Assembly: GCF_007293315.1 (NCBI RefSeq)
Contig: NZ_VLXZ01000002.1
Span: forward strand, 368,032 to 432,031
DNA length: 64,000 nucleotides
Source: Alkalicoccobacillus porphyridii
GTDB lineage: Bacteria; Bacillota; Bacilli; Bacillales; Bacillaceae_D
Reading direction: 5' to 3'
Part shown: piece by piece, positions 8,343 through 17,127 of the stretch
How positions within the stretch are numbered: the first letter of the stretch is position 1
Layout: each line of letters opens with the position of its first letter
Made by a program: the position numbers and the translations under genes
Notes under the pieces: generated by a model
What the model was told of the DNA's origin: nothing
The model's database searches: none
The model's input: the letters and a program-made list of their open reading frames with translations, nothing else

Positions 8343-9680
8343 TTAATTGTTGAGAATGCCTTCTGCTTCTTCCCTGAATCTCTCTGCAAACTCTTCTGTT
8401 GTGATCATGTCATAAGAAAGCTCTTCCAGTAAGCGCGTATACGCTTCACCTATTTGCCTTGTACCTGGTGGCTCTGGTGGATGAATCGGAGCGGCATAAT
8501 CCTCTACTAAATCCATATAATCAAACTGCATTTGCTCTACTTCATCTAAGTCCTCGTAAATATGATCTCTAACCTCTGAAGAAATCGGCACGCCTCTTTC
8601 TGCATTTAGAATCTCATTCGCTTCAAGATCATTTGTAACGAAATCGATGAAGCGCGCTGCCTCGTCTTGGTTTTCAGACTGAGAGGAAATTGATAAAAAT
8701 TGACCAGGCTTTAAGATATGTCCATTTGATCCACCTTCTACTACCGGGAAGGTTGTCATCTCCAGCGGACGATCTGCCGCCAAGACATATGCAATGATAA
8801 GATTGCTGTTTTCTGGGAGGGTTGCAGAATCTCCATGTATGATAAGTTGATCCTCCAAGCCATGGATATCAGTTGTCACATCAGGACCAGGTACTACTCC
8901 GTCATCGAGCAGTTCCTTGTACATATCAAGGAAATCAATTAAATACTGGTCGTCATAACCCATCTCTGTATAATCTTCGTTGTAAAGCCATAAATCATGC
9001 TGTCGCAAATAGTGACTGAAAAACGGCATAATCGAAAATTCTCCAGAATAGACGCCTAATTCATCATAGAGTGCTCTGGCCGTATCTGCATATTCTTCCC
9101 ATGTATAACCAGGCTCAGGAACAGGCACCCCAGCCTCTTCAAAAATAGCCGGATCGTAAAGGACAAATAGTGAATTTGTTCCTAGGTTGACCGCGTATAG
9201 GCTGTCGTCTACAATCCCACCTTCAATAAGCGCTTCATCAACGTTATCAAAGTTAATCGTACCTGAGTCTACATATTCATTTAAGTCAACTAACAAATCT
9301 CTTGAGACATATTCATTTAGATACTGAAGATCCATCTGCACAACATCTGGAAGGTTCCGACCTGCTGCTTGCGTAGACAAACGTTCCCAGTGACTATCCC
9401 ACCCACTGAATTCCGTACTCACTGCAATATCAGGATTCTTTTCTTCAAATAGCTCAATTGCTTCAATGGTGCGATTATGTCTTTCCTGTCCGCCCCACCA
9501 AGAAACTCTTAATTCGGTTTGGCCTTCTTGCACATCTGCTTCTTCACCGCCTTCATCAGCAGCTCCTCCAGTATTGCCTCCACCTTCACCGCCACCGGAT
9601 TCTGATGAACATGCAGCAAAAATAAGAACGGATGTTAGAGATAAACAGCTAAGCATTAACCTGTTTTTCGTCTTCTTCAT
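8343..9680 (-). CDS. sugar ABC transporter solute-binding lipoprotein (system 2)
   Basis: Family 1 extracellular solute-binding protein, 445 aa. The lipobox FAACS places the mature N-terminus at Cys23, followed by a Gly/Glu-rich flexible linker (to about residue 55) and then the binding fold. The gene order binding protein, MalF, MalG is the classic one. Two cre-like boxes lie just upstream. The very acidic composition suits an alkaliphile or halophile cell surface. Confidence 0.92.
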   Translation of the reverse strand: MKKTKNRLMLSCLSLTSVLIFAACSSESGGGEGGGNTGGAADEGGEEADVQEGQTELRVSWWGGQERHNRTIEAIELFEEKNPDIAVSTEFSGWDSHWERLSTQAAGRNLPDVVQMDLQYLNEYVSRDLLVDLNEYVDSGTINFDNVDEALIEGGIVDDSLYAVNLGTNSLFVLYDPAIFEEAGVPVPEPGYTWEEYADTARALYDELGVYSGEFSIMPFFSHYLRQHDLWLYNEDYTEMGYDDQYLIDFLDMYKELLDDGVVPGPDVTTDIHGLEDQLIIHGDSATLPENSNLIIAYVLAADRPLEMTTFPVVEGGSNGHILKPGQFLSISSQSENQDEAARFIDFVTNDLEANEILNAERGVPISSEVRDHIYEDLDEVEQMQFDYMDLVEDYAAPIHPPEPPGTRQIGEAYTRLLEELSYDMITTEEFAERFREEAEGILNN

Positions 9681-9698
9681 AAATGTCCCTCCCCTTTT

Positions 9699-9731
9699 TT
9701 AAAACGCTTTCATTAATTGTAAACGCTTTCT
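9699..9731. promoter_or_regulatory. two tandem cre-like sites upstream of system 2 binding-protein gene
   Basis: TGTAAACGCTTTCT at 9718-9731 fits the CcpA box consensus TGWAARCGYTWNCW at every position. TTAAAACGCTTTCA at 9699-9712 has one mismatch. Spacing between the two is 19 bp start to start. This suggests carbon catabolite repression of the importer; a LacI-family regulator encoded elsewhere could use similar boxes. Confidence 0.65.
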
Positions 9732-9816
9732 CTTTTGTTGAATAGGACACAAACGTTAAAAAAGTTGCAAAAAAATTGCATCCCTTACAAGCACCTTATG
9801 GAAAAACTCTCATAGA

Positions 9817-9851
9817 ATAAGGCCTCCTCCCTACTAAGTAGAGAAAAGGCC
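9817..9851 (-). terminator. terminator after system 2 regulator gene
   Basis: GGCC arms enclose a nested TACT/AGTA stem between 9821 and 9851. It lies 18 bases past the response-regulator stop and separates the kinase/regulator genes from the transporter genes that follow on the same strand. Confidence 0.6.
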
Positions 9852-9868
9852 ACCGCTTGTTTGTCAGC

Positions 9869-11527
9869 TTAATGGGAATGCATTTGTTTTTCTTCGGACT
9901 CCTTAAGTAGCTTTGTTGGACTACAGCCAAAGTATTGCTTAAACTGTCTTGTGAAATAAGGGATATGGCTATAGCCTACTGATTCTGCCACTTGATACAC
10001 TAAAAGCCCCTCCCCTTCAATTAAAAGTCTTCTTGCTTTTTCCAGTCTGACCCTTGTTACATACGACTTAAATGTTTCACCTACTATCTTTATAAAAAGC
10101 TGTCCCAGATAATTTCTCGATAGGTTTAATTCAGCTGCAATGTCTTGGATGGTTATGTCTTCATGGTACTGATTATGGATATATTCTAGGGTTTTCTTAA
10201 TCGCTCGTTTATGGCGTGTATTATCATCCAGCTTCCAGTAACTAAAGATTCGGTCAACCTTTAATAATAACAGTGCTTTAAGCTCTACTTGAAATAACAC
10301 CTTGTTTAACTCTTCATTTAAATCCATATCTGAAAAAATATCCTCAACTGACATTCCTGTATGATGCATTGAATAAGTAATCGCTGTCCAGATCTCAGTT
10401 CCGGCAATACGCAATTGGTCTGGAGTCGTTAGTTTGTTTTCTGATTCAAGTTGACTGAGACATTGATCAAGCAACCTCTCTACTTCATCCCTCCGCACAA
10501 ATCGAATCGCCTCCACGATGCGTAAATAAAACCATGATAGTTCTTTGCTATCTTGCTTCTCTTGATCAGTCGTCTTCTCCCGTAATTCTGAGATCGCTAC
10601 TTGAGGGTGCCATTCAGAAAAGCAAGCCGGCTCTTTCAAAGCCTGCATTGCTTCTGTCGTGGACTCAAAAAGCTGTTGCCAATCCGCCTTCGGCTTACCA
10701 ATTCCTATAATTACTTTTAGTTTCAAGTAGGTGGATACGGCTACTACGACCTCTGAAGTCATTTGTTGCAGATGTAATAATGCTGAAGCCCATGAGACAC
10801 CTTGATCAAAATGAATCGACAAAGCCGAATACTCATTGTAGAGATCAATCCATTCCACATCAAAGGGGTGCTTTTTTGCAATTTCATTCACGATATTGCG
10901 GGCTGCCACACGAAGTAAGTGCCAATCCGTTACATTTTGATTCATACTTTTCCGATGGTGAACTGCCATGACACATACGAGATGCTGCTTCCCTTCCCAT
11001 TTCTCTTTAAGAGAGGTTGCAGGGAATGAGGAATTGGTTTCAACCCACTCACCGACCACAATTTCTCTTAGCCAACGTTGTTCCAATAATGACTCGTATG
11101 ATTTTAATTGATCCTCTATTTCTTCTTGTTTTAAAAGCGTGGAGTGTTGATCTTCTAATTGCTTGGTTACTCTCTTCAGGACCTCTTTCAGCTTTTCTGG
11201 AGAGGTGGGTTTTGAAAGGTATTCATCAATTCGTAAACGAAGTGCTTTTCTAGCGTATTCGAAATCAGAATACCCACTTAAAATCACACATTTTCCGTTG
11301 TATTCGCTTTTTGCGGAGAGGTGTTGAATCATTTCCAGACCATCCATTACAGGCATATAAATATCTGTAATTACAAGATGTGGCTTCACTTCTCGTATGA
11401 GGTCTACTCCCTCTTGACCATCTCTCGCTTCACCTACAAGTGTTAATTGAAGATCTTTCCAAGGAATAATTGTCTTCAAACCAGCTAATACCTGTACATC
11501 ATCATCAATGATCACGGTTCTCCACAT
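9869..11527 (-). CDS. YesN-type AraC-family response regulator (system 2)
   Basis: Large response regulator, 552 aa: receiver domain with D9-D10, phospho-acceptor D55 (ITDIYMP) and Lys in YLSKPTS; a long middle region of about 300 residues; and a C-terminal pair of AraC helix-turn-helix units (NLSRNYLGQLFIKI and HIPYFTRQFKQYFGCSP). ATG 11527 is preferred over 11554 because GGTGGGG lies 6 nt before it. The start overlaps the kinase gene by 23 nt, so the two are coupled. The likely target is the sugar importer just downstream. Confidence 0.9.
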   Translation of the reverse strand: MWRTVIIDDDVQVLAGLKTIIPWKDLQLTLVGEARDGQEGVDLIREVKPHLVITDIYMPVMDGLEMIQHLSAKSEYNGKCVILSGYSDFEYARKALRLRIDEYLSKPTSPEKLKEVLKRVTKQLEDQHSTLLKQEEIEDQLKSYESLLEQRWLREIVVGEWVETNSSFPATSLKEKWEGKQHLVCVMAVHHRKSMNQNVTDWHLLRVAARNIVNEIAKKHPFDVEWIDLYNEYSALSIHFDQGVSWASALLHLQQMTSEVVVAVSTYLKLKVIIGIGKPKADWQQLFESTTEAMQALKEPACFSEWHPQVAISELREKTTDQEKQDSKELSWFYLRIVEAIRFVRRDEVERLLDQCLSQLESENKLTTPDQLRIAGTEIWTAITYSMHHTGMSVEDIFSDMDLNEELNKVLFQVELKALLLLKVDRIFSYWKLDDNTRHKRAIKKTLEYIHNQYHEDITIQDIAAELNLSRNYLGQLFIKIVGETFKSYVTRVRLEKARRLLIEGEGLLVYQVAESVGYSHIPYFTRQFKQYFGCSPTKLLKESEEKQMHSH

Positions 11528-13235
11528 AAACGTCCCCACCTCTGATTTGATCATTCTTTTGTTTAGCTAACGTGATCTTGACTATCGTTCCTACTCCTTG
11601 CTTACTCCATAGCGTTATTCCATATTCCTCTCCAAAAAAAGCCTTTATACGCTTTTCCACATTTTCAATGCCGTAGCCTCTCTTACTGATATTCTCAGTA
11701 TTAAATCCACATCCATTATCCGTAACCTCAATGAGTAGACTGTTCTCATATTCTTTAATCGTGACCCGAATTTGACCTTTGTTACGTCGGTGGAAGCCAT
11801 GAATGATAGCATTTTCTATAAGTGGTTGTAGGGTAAATTTAGGAACATAATAGGATTCCGTACTTTGTTCGATTCTAAATTCATAAGTAAACCCCTCACT
11901 TAAACGATATTGCTGAATCTCCATATAATATTGTATGTGTGCCAATTCATCTGTAATCGGTATCAAGCTTTTTCCTTTGGAAAGTCCAATTCTTAGCATA
12001 TTACCTGTTAATTCTATGACTTTGCTCATATCCTGCTGATTTCTTGCAATCGCCATCCAATTAAGCTGATCCAGCGTATTGTACAAAAAGTGTGGATTAA
12101 TATTAGCTTGTAACGCACTAATTTCAGCTTGGCGTTGGAGGTAGCTTTGTTCCTCAAGCGAACGATGCAGTTTTTTGATTCGTTGTGTCATCCGCTCAAA
12201 CCCTGCAAAAAGCTTTCCAAATTCATTGTGATAATCCCGAGGGACTACTAACTTTTCCTCTTGACCATAATGGCGCATGGCACTCAATAACACCAGAATC
12301 GGTCTTGTGAATCTTACCGAGAGAAAATAGGTAGCAAACAAAGCAGATATCATTGCGGCCAACCCAAGCGCAAATAACACTTTGGCCATTCGAGCACCAC
12401 CACCTGTTAACTCTTCCCTCGGAGTTAGCTCTACCAATTTCCATCCAGATTCGTTTAACGGTGACCAGACCATCAAGCCTTGCTCACTTTCCTGCTTTCC
12501 CTTCTCAGACTCAAATACGGACTGCCACTTGTTAAATTCAGAAGCAAGCTCAGAATGACCTACCGCTGCAATCATTTGCTGATTTGAGTCTAGAAGGACT
12601 CGATTTCTTATATAGTCTCCATTTCCTTCAATGAAAGATCTAAATTTTAAAATGGGAATATTCAGAACCAGCACGCCACGAAGATTTCCATTAGGCGAAT
12701 AAATATTTCGAGAATAGGAAACGATCTCTTCTCCATCCTCTTGTAAATGCTTTTGATGGAGACCAAGCCACCCCTCATCCCCTTGAATATAGGTTTCATT
12801 TTCTGGATGGTCATGCAAATCAAGAATGGACAAATAACGAATGGGGAGCTGTTGATCATAAGCTGGCGGTTGGTCCATATAGACATCAATCGATTCAACT
12901 AAAGACATACTAAGTATGACTTGATACAAATAAGAATGAACATTGGAACGTTGATTCTGATAGTAGTACCGCTCTGTATTATACGTACCTTGTAAAAAAT
13001 TCTGTAACGTACTATTTGTTGATAACATAAGTGACATCTCTTCAACTGCACGAAGCTGGTTGTTGATCTCATTACTGTATAACCCCAATGCCTCCTCTTG
13101 ATGGGCAGTGGTATGAGTCACCATTTCATTAACCATAATTCTGTAAGAGACCAAGATAACAACGGAAAAAAGCACAATAATAAACAAAGCAAAGCTGCTA
13201 AAAAGAACCGTTCTAACTTTAAACTTCTTGAACAT
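11505..13235 (-). CDS. YesM-type sensor histidine kinase (system 2)
   Basis: Sensor kinase, 576 aa: membrane helix near residues 8-30, extracellular region of about 250 residues (Cache-like by position), second helix near 285-305, HAMP linker, phospho-acceptor His in NINPHFLYNTLDQ, N-box LIENAIIHGF and G-box DNGCGFN. A coiled segment (IKKLHRSLEEQSYLQRQAEISALQ) joins HAMP to the kinase core. It is paired with the overlapping regulator gene. Confidence 0.92.
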   Translation of the reverse strand: MFKKFKVRTVLFSSFALFIIVLFSVVILVSYRIMVNEMVTHTTAHQEEALGLYSNEINNQLRAVEEMSLMLSTNSTLQNFLQGTYNTERYYYQNQRSNVHSYLYQVILSMSLVESIDVYMDQPPAYDQQLPIRYLSILDLHDHPENETYIQGDEGWLGLHQKHLQEDGEEIVSYSRNIYSPNGNLRGVLVLNIPILKFRSFIEGNGDYIRNRVLLDSNQQMIAAVGHSELASEFNKWQSVFESEKGKQESEQGLMVWSPLNESGWKLVELTPREELTGGGARMAKVLFALGLAAMISALFATYFLSVRFTRPILVLLSAMRHYGQEEKLVVPRDYHNEFGKLFAGFERMTQRIKKLHRSLEEQSYLQRQAEISALQANINPHFLYNTLDQLNWMAIARNQQDMSKVIELTGNMLRIGLSKGKSLIPITDELAHIQYYMEIQQYRLSEGFTYEFRIEQSTESYYVPKFTLQPLIENAIIHGFHRRNKGQIRVTIKEYENSLLIEVTDNGCGFNTENISKRGYGIENVEKRIKAFFGEEYGITLWSKQGVGTIVKITLAKQKNDQIRGGDVYVENRDH

Positions 13236-13375
13236 AGTTGAGCCACCTTAATGGTACCAAAGATTCAAATGAGTATGACCCAATGTGAAGCGCTTTCATT
13301 ATAGCCTACGTCGTCTTCTTTCATATATTATCTACTATTGTATACTATCGGCATTTAAGACTTCAAATGAGAACG

Positions 13376-13408
13376 ATAAAAAAGGCCGAGACCGCTCGTA
13401 TTTGGCCT
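13376..13408 (-). terminator. terminator overlapping the stop of the 112-aa gene
   Basis: On the minus strand AGGCC (13404-13408) pairs with GGCCT (13383-13387), with an inner GAG/CTC stem and a following run of six or more T. The stem uses bases of the stop region. Confidence 0.6.
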
Positions 13409-13746
13409 CAGCTTAAAGATTTTTTGGCTGTTTTTACTTTTAATTCATCAATAAGCAGCTCGACATCCCTTTGAATAATCGCTTTAAGAACCTGATGCTC
13501 TGACCGCCACCCTCTGTGATAGAGGGTGTATCCATAGAAATCTGCACTAGATGGTGGCATTTTGGCTAGCTTCACTTCACGTGCATGCATCTCCTTCTTT
13601 AAATCATGCAATTCCTTGCCTAGCTCATAAGACATCATTCTAAGCCGCTCCGTCGGCAGCTTCCTCAAATGCCTCTCAATCACATTACGTGCAGTTGAAC
13701 AGACAATAAATCGATTCACTAAAGGATACATATCTTCTCGTATCAT
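13408..13746 (-). CDS. conserved hypothetical protein, 112 aa
   Basis: A basic, mostly helical soluble protein with no signal peptide or membrane segment. A heptad-like stretch (YELGKELHDLKKEMHAREVKL) suggests a coiled coil. AGGTGGG lies 7-8 nt before ATG 13746. I do not recognise the family. It stands alone between the kinase operon promoter and a YqaE-like gene. Confidence 0.6.
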   Translation of the reverse strand: MIREDMYPLVNRFIVCSTARNVIERHLRKLPTERLRMMSYELGKELHDLKKEMHAREVKLAKMPPSSADFYGYTLYHRGWRSEHQVLKAIIQRDVELLIDELKVKTAKKSLS

Positions 13747-13816
13747 CCATTATCCCACCTCATAGTAAGTAGTATAACCGAACATACGTTCTTTATACAA
13801 CTGGAAAATGATTGCA

Positions 13817-13848
13817 CAAAAAAACAGCAACAGTAGATCTGTTGCTGT
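13817..13848 (-). terminator. strong terminator after YqaE-like gene
   Basis: A perfect 10-bp stem (ACAGCAACAG with CTGTTGCTGT) with loop TAGAT is followed on the minus strand by seven T residues. Confidence 0.85.
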
Positions 13849-13895
13849 ACCCACACTTATTTATGACTATTTATACACTAATAAGGTCTTGACCC

Positions 13896-14081
13896 TTATC
13901 TATGACGTCCATATCTCCTTGCCCGGTCGTCTGCCTTCTTATCGGCAACAACCAAACACGCGTGAATTGCGCCAGGAACCCAAAAAAACAAAGTCAGAAT
14001 AAAATTTAAGAGTGCCTGAAATGGTTTTCCTACAAGTAAAACCGCGACTGGTGGTAATAAAATTGCAAGTAAATATAACAT
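13896..14081 (-). CDS. yqaE: YqaE/Pmp3-family small membrane protein
   Basis: 61 aa with two membrane helices and the family signature: an N-terminal LLAILLPPVAVLL helix, then NFILTLFFWVPGAIHA. The Pmp3/YqaE family (PF01679) comprises small membrane proteins induced by salt, cold or membrane stress in many organisms. The charged tail (ADDRARRYGRHR) is cytoplasmic. GAGGATGG precedes the ATG. Single-gene transcript with its own terminator. Confidence 0.9.
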   Translation of the reverse strand: MLYLLAILLPPVAVLLVGKPFQALLNFILTLFFWVPGAIHACLVVADKKADDRARRYGRHR

Positions 14082-14184
14082 GGTTCATCCATCCTCTGAT
14101 TGATTTAAACAAACGTTTATTTAGAGTTCCCCGTTTTTCTAAAATTAAACATTTAGGTAGGTGTTACGTAGTTTTAACCATGAG

Positions 14185-14508
14185 CTACTCTTTTTTTATT
14201 AATTTCTCTCGTTCTAGGAACTGCTTAAGTACTAAGCATCCTAGTTCGTAGGTGAGGTCCCCGTTTATTACTGCCACTAATGAACCAAACGTTTCATCCT
14301 CTGAATAATCCCCATGGAGCACTACCTGGTAGAAGTTCTGCTCAAAGTACAGGCACCATTTCTCCTGACCCGCTACTTTTAAAAAAGTTGCCTCAAAGTC
14401 TATGCCTTTTTCGTAATAGCCCACATGCATGTGCTGAGTGTGATCGAATGTAACTATAGGATCTCCTACCTTCTCTAGAAATCTGCACCCTTGAGTATAC
14501 TTTTGCAT
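14185..14508 (-). CDS. hypothetical protein, 107 aa
   Basis: Soluble protein with alternating beta-type residues and a helical, charged C-terminus. No signal peptide, membrane helix or known motif is seen. The ribosome site in front of ATG 14508 is poor, so start and expression are uncertain, but codon use looks like that of its neighbours. Confidence 0.5.
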   Translation of the reverse strand: MQKYTQGCRFLEKVGDPIVTFDHTQHMHVGYYEKGIDFEATFLKVAGQEKWCLYFEQNFYQVVLHGDYSEDETFGSLVAVINGDLTYELGCLVLKQFLEREKLIKKE

Positions 14509-14603
14509 TCAGTTAATGTTAGAAAGCTATCGTCTCACTCTAGTTTAGTTCTACCTAGTCAAGGGGATAATGGTTAAAAAGACAAAGTATATAGGAGGAA
14601 CTT

Positions 14604-15053
14604 GTGGCTAGCCAATCCAAAAACCGTAATGTATGGTCCGGCGTTCTATTTGGTATTGGATTTGCTGCGTTTATTGATGAGGCTGTTTTTCATCAATTAC
14701 TGCGCTGGCATCATTTTTATGATTTAGCAACCACAGATATTGGCCTCATTTCGGATGGAATATTCCATGCCTTTAGCTGGTTTGCGACCATTGCCTCGTT
14801 GTTTTTACTAGCTGACATAAAACGGCGAGACGCATACGTGCCCCTGAAATGGTGGGGAGGCGTGCTGCTTGGCGCAGGGAGTTTTCAGCTATATGATGGT
14901 ATCATCCAGCACAAATGGATGAGAATTCATCAAATTCGCTACGTGGAAAATGTGTGGGTCTATGATGTAATTTGGAACGTCTTAGCAGGAGTTATGATTA
15001 TTGCTGGCATCTTCTTGTTACGACGTTACAGGAAGTCATCGAGTTATGATTAA
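14604..15053 (+). CDS. DUF2243 membrane protein
   Basis: 149 aa with four predicted membrane helices. It has the DUF2243 hallmarks: a GFAAFIDEAVFHQLLRWHHFYD segment after helix 1, SDGIFHAFSW, and GGVLLGAGSFQLYDGIIQHKWMRIHQIR, all rich in His and acidic residues near membrane ends, which hints at metal or haem handling. GTG 14604 follows AGGAGGA. It overlaps the CtaG gene by 8 nt. DUF2243 genes are often found beside CtaG, so the two probably act together in the membrane. Confidence 0.88.
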   Translation: MASQSKNRNVWSGVLFGIGFAAFIDEAVFHQLLRWHHFYDLATTDIGLISDGIFHAFSWFATIASLFLLADIKRRDAYVPLKWWGGVLLGAGSFQLYDGIIQHKWMRIHQIRYVENVWVYDVIWNVLAGVMIIAGIFLLRRYRKSSSYD

Positions 15054-15825
15054 TATGATTCCTCAGCTGATTCTGGCAAGCTTCTTTTTGATGGGGTTGA
15101 TTGGCTATTTAGTTGCGGTTGTCATCTCAAATCAATCCTACAAACAATGGCCGCTTCATAGAATTATTTGCGCTGTATCCGGAAGCTTTTGTGCAACGGT
15201 TGCCGTATTTGGTCCTTTGGCTGATTTAGGACACCTTTGGTTCCCTGCGCATATGATGGGACACCTATTATTAGGAATGCTAGCACCTTTGCTATTGGTT
15301 TTAGCCGCTCCAATGAGTTTACTACTTCGAACCCTTCCAGTACAGCCTGCAAGATTTATTACTCGTTTGCTCAAAAGCTGGGTGGGACAAATCAGCCTGC
15401 ATCCGATTTTTACAACACTTATAAATGTTGGCGGCCTTTGGCTATTATATACAACTGAACTGTATCCACTTATGCATGAGTATGTGTTTTTACATTTGTT
15501 TATTCATCTACATGTATTTATAGCTGGGTACCTGTTCACTGCATCTATTCTATATATCGATCCAATCTCACATCGTCTTTCATACCTTTATCGTTCCATC
15601 GTTTTAATCCTTGCCCTAGCTGCGCACAATATCTTATCTAAATACCTCTATGCCCAGCCTCCCAATGGAGTCCCAGGCGACCAAGCCCAACTCGGAAGCC
15701 AAATCATGTATTACGGTGGGGATGCTGTAGATCTTGCTATCATCTTTATCCTTTGCCTGCAATGGTACAAAACCACTCGCCCAAGAAGCCAATGGAAGAA
15801 GGAGTCCACCCTTTTGAGTTATTAA
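15046..15825 (+). CDS. ctaG: CtaG-family cytochrome c oxidase assembly factor
   Basis: Seven-helix membrane protein of the caa3_CtaG family (PF09678), 260 aa, with conserved His residues in the helices (HMMGHLLLGMLAP, HLFIHLHVFIAGYLF, HNILSKYLYAQ) typical of copper delivery to the CuB site of haem-copper oxidases. ATG 15046 is chosen because it overlaps the DUF2243 stop and is preceded by AGGAAG; the longer frame from 15001 has an implausible N-terminus. No oxidase genes are in this window. Confidence 0.88.
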   Translation: MINMIPQLILASFFLMGLIGYLVAVVISNQSYKQWPLHRIICAVSGSFCATVAVFGPLADLGHLWFPAHMMGHLLLGMLAPLLLVLAAPMSLLLRTLPVQPARFITRLLKSWVGQISLHPIFTTLINVGGLWLLYTTELYPLMHEYVFLHLFIHLHVFIAGYLFTASILYIDPISHRLSYLYRSIVLILALAAHNILSKYLYAQPPNGVPGDQAQLGSQIMYYGGDAVDLAIIFILCLQWYKTTRPRSQWKKESTLLSY

Positions 15826-15853
15826 AGAGCAGTAGAATATCCTACTGCTCTTT
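15824..15853 (+). terminator. terminator after ctaG
   Basis: A perfect 12-bp stem (AAAGAGCAGTAG with CTACTGCTCTTT) with a 6-nt loop overlaps the ctaG stop. The arms end in TTT on each strand, so it may work in both directions. Confidence 0.8.
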
Positions 15854-15928
15854 AAGCTTGTTTTATAGAACTTAGTGAATGGCCTTGCGCACTCTAACTC
15901 ATTCCACGCAATCGCGTTACATCCAAAC

Positions 15929-16456
15929 CTATCCCCGTCTCGCCTCATAATCCTCCCGCAGCACCGACATAATAATTTCATCAGAATACTGACCATTCAT
16001 GTACAGCGTTTGTCGAAGTCTGCCTTCTTCAATAAAACCTGCCTTTTTATACGCATGGTAACCACGTGGATTGTGGGAGTAGACTTCTAGCTGTAGCCGG
16101 TTTAATCCAAGCTCATCAAACGCAAATTCTATGGCTTGTTTAACAGCTTCTGTTCCGTAGCCTTTTCCAGTGAGATCGGTTCGGTAAAGGGCGATTCTAA
16201 AAGCCGCTTTGTGATCTTCTGTCTCAATATTCATAATAGCCAAATCACCAATGAGCCTATCATTTTCTGTCAAGCAAATGGCAAAGTCATGGCGTGTATC
16301 GTCTTCTACACACTTTTTGTAAAATTGCTGAACCTGTTCGAATGTAAAGGTCCGACGCGTGCCGGTCATGTAAAGGATTTCCTCATCATCAAGAGCTTGG
16401 TGGAGACTTAGCAGATCGGTTGGTTCGAGTTTTCTAAGATATACTCTGTTGGACAA
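15929..16456 (-). CDS. GNAT-family N-acetyltransferase (RimJ/RimL type)
   Basis: About 175 aa with the GNAT fold of the Acetyltransf_3 group: RVYLRKLEPTDLLSL at the start, an acceptor-region strand (IGDLAIMNIETEDHKAAFRIAL), the acetyl-CoA pyrophosphate loop GKGYGTEAV, and NRLQLEVYSHNPRGYHAYKKAGFIEEGRLR. TTG 16456 is preferred because GAGGTG lies 6 nt upstream; GTG 16474 has no ribosome site. Likely acetylates a protein N-terminus or a small amine. Substrate not predictable. Confidence 0.85.
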   Translation of the reverse strand: MSNRVYLRKLEPTDLLSLHQALDDEEILYMTGTRRTFTFEQVQQFYKKCVEDDTRHDFAICLTENDRLIGDLAIMNIETEDHKAAFRIALYRTDLTGKGYGTEAVKQAIEFAFDELGLNRLQLEVYSHNPRGYHAYKKAGFIEEGRLRQTLYMNGQYSDEIIMSVLREDYEARRG

Positions 16457-16479
16457 TTCATTCACCTCATACACATTTT

Positions 16480-17127
16480 TTAGAACTCTTTCCTCTTATA
16501 CACTTGGACTGAAATGATATACGAGATGATAAATAGAATAAAGTTGATAGCCAAAAAACTAACAGGAAAAAGAATATCTGGGTTAATGAACGGTACGTTA
16601 TTAAGGGGCAGAAACGTAAATAGGGCCCCAATTAAGACATACATTCCAAGACCAGCACCTACACCAATGTAGGAGATCACTTCAGCTTTTTCAGTTCCTA
16701 GAATATAGGTAAGTGGATAAGATACGAAACCAAGAGTAAAGACTAATCCCAGTACAGTCATTAGACCATGTATATACCCATTGCTTAGCCCAATTCCAAA
16801 TATAAGCTGTGCAATGAGGTAGGCAACAAGACCAATCACAATTCCTACAAGAACAAGTAAAAAGAAGAATAAATAGTGGCTTTGTACCACCCATGTTCGC
16901 TTAATCGGTAAAGTTAAGACGTACTGACTCCATCCAGACTTCGCTTCCTGCTTTAACACTTCTAACGCAGCACCCCCTAATAAGATAAGAGGTATAAATG
17001 CCGCCAATCTTTGGACTATCGGATGATCAAAAAACACTAAACCCGTTGCTAGTACCAGCGAGAGCGGAATGTACCACCAAATTGTTTTTTCCACCGCATA
17101 ATACTGATTCAACAACAAACCCTTCAT
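16480..17127 (-). CDS. ABC-2 type transporter permease
   Basis: 215 aa with six predicted membrane helices and little else; the C-terminus is basic (VYKRKEF). It overlaps the upstream ATPase gene by 4 nt (ATGA). This is the final gene of the GntR-led operon and the likely membrane partner of the ATPase encoded just before it. Confidence 0.85.
   Translation of the reverse strand: MKGLLLNQYYAVEKTIWWYIPLSLVLATGLVFFDHPIVQRLAAFIPLILLGGAALEVLKQEAKSGWSQYVLTLPIKRTWVVQSHYLFFFLLVLVGIVIGLVAYLIAQLIFGIGLSNGYIHGLMTVLGLVFTLGFVSYPLTYILGTEKAEVISYIGVGAGLGMYVLIGALFTFLPLNNVPFINPDILFPVSFLAINFILFIISYIISVQVYKRKEF

Noticed and set aside
13281..13303. cre site upstream of the system 2 kinase
   Set aside because: GAAGCGCTTTCA matches only the right part of the box; three mismatches at the left end.
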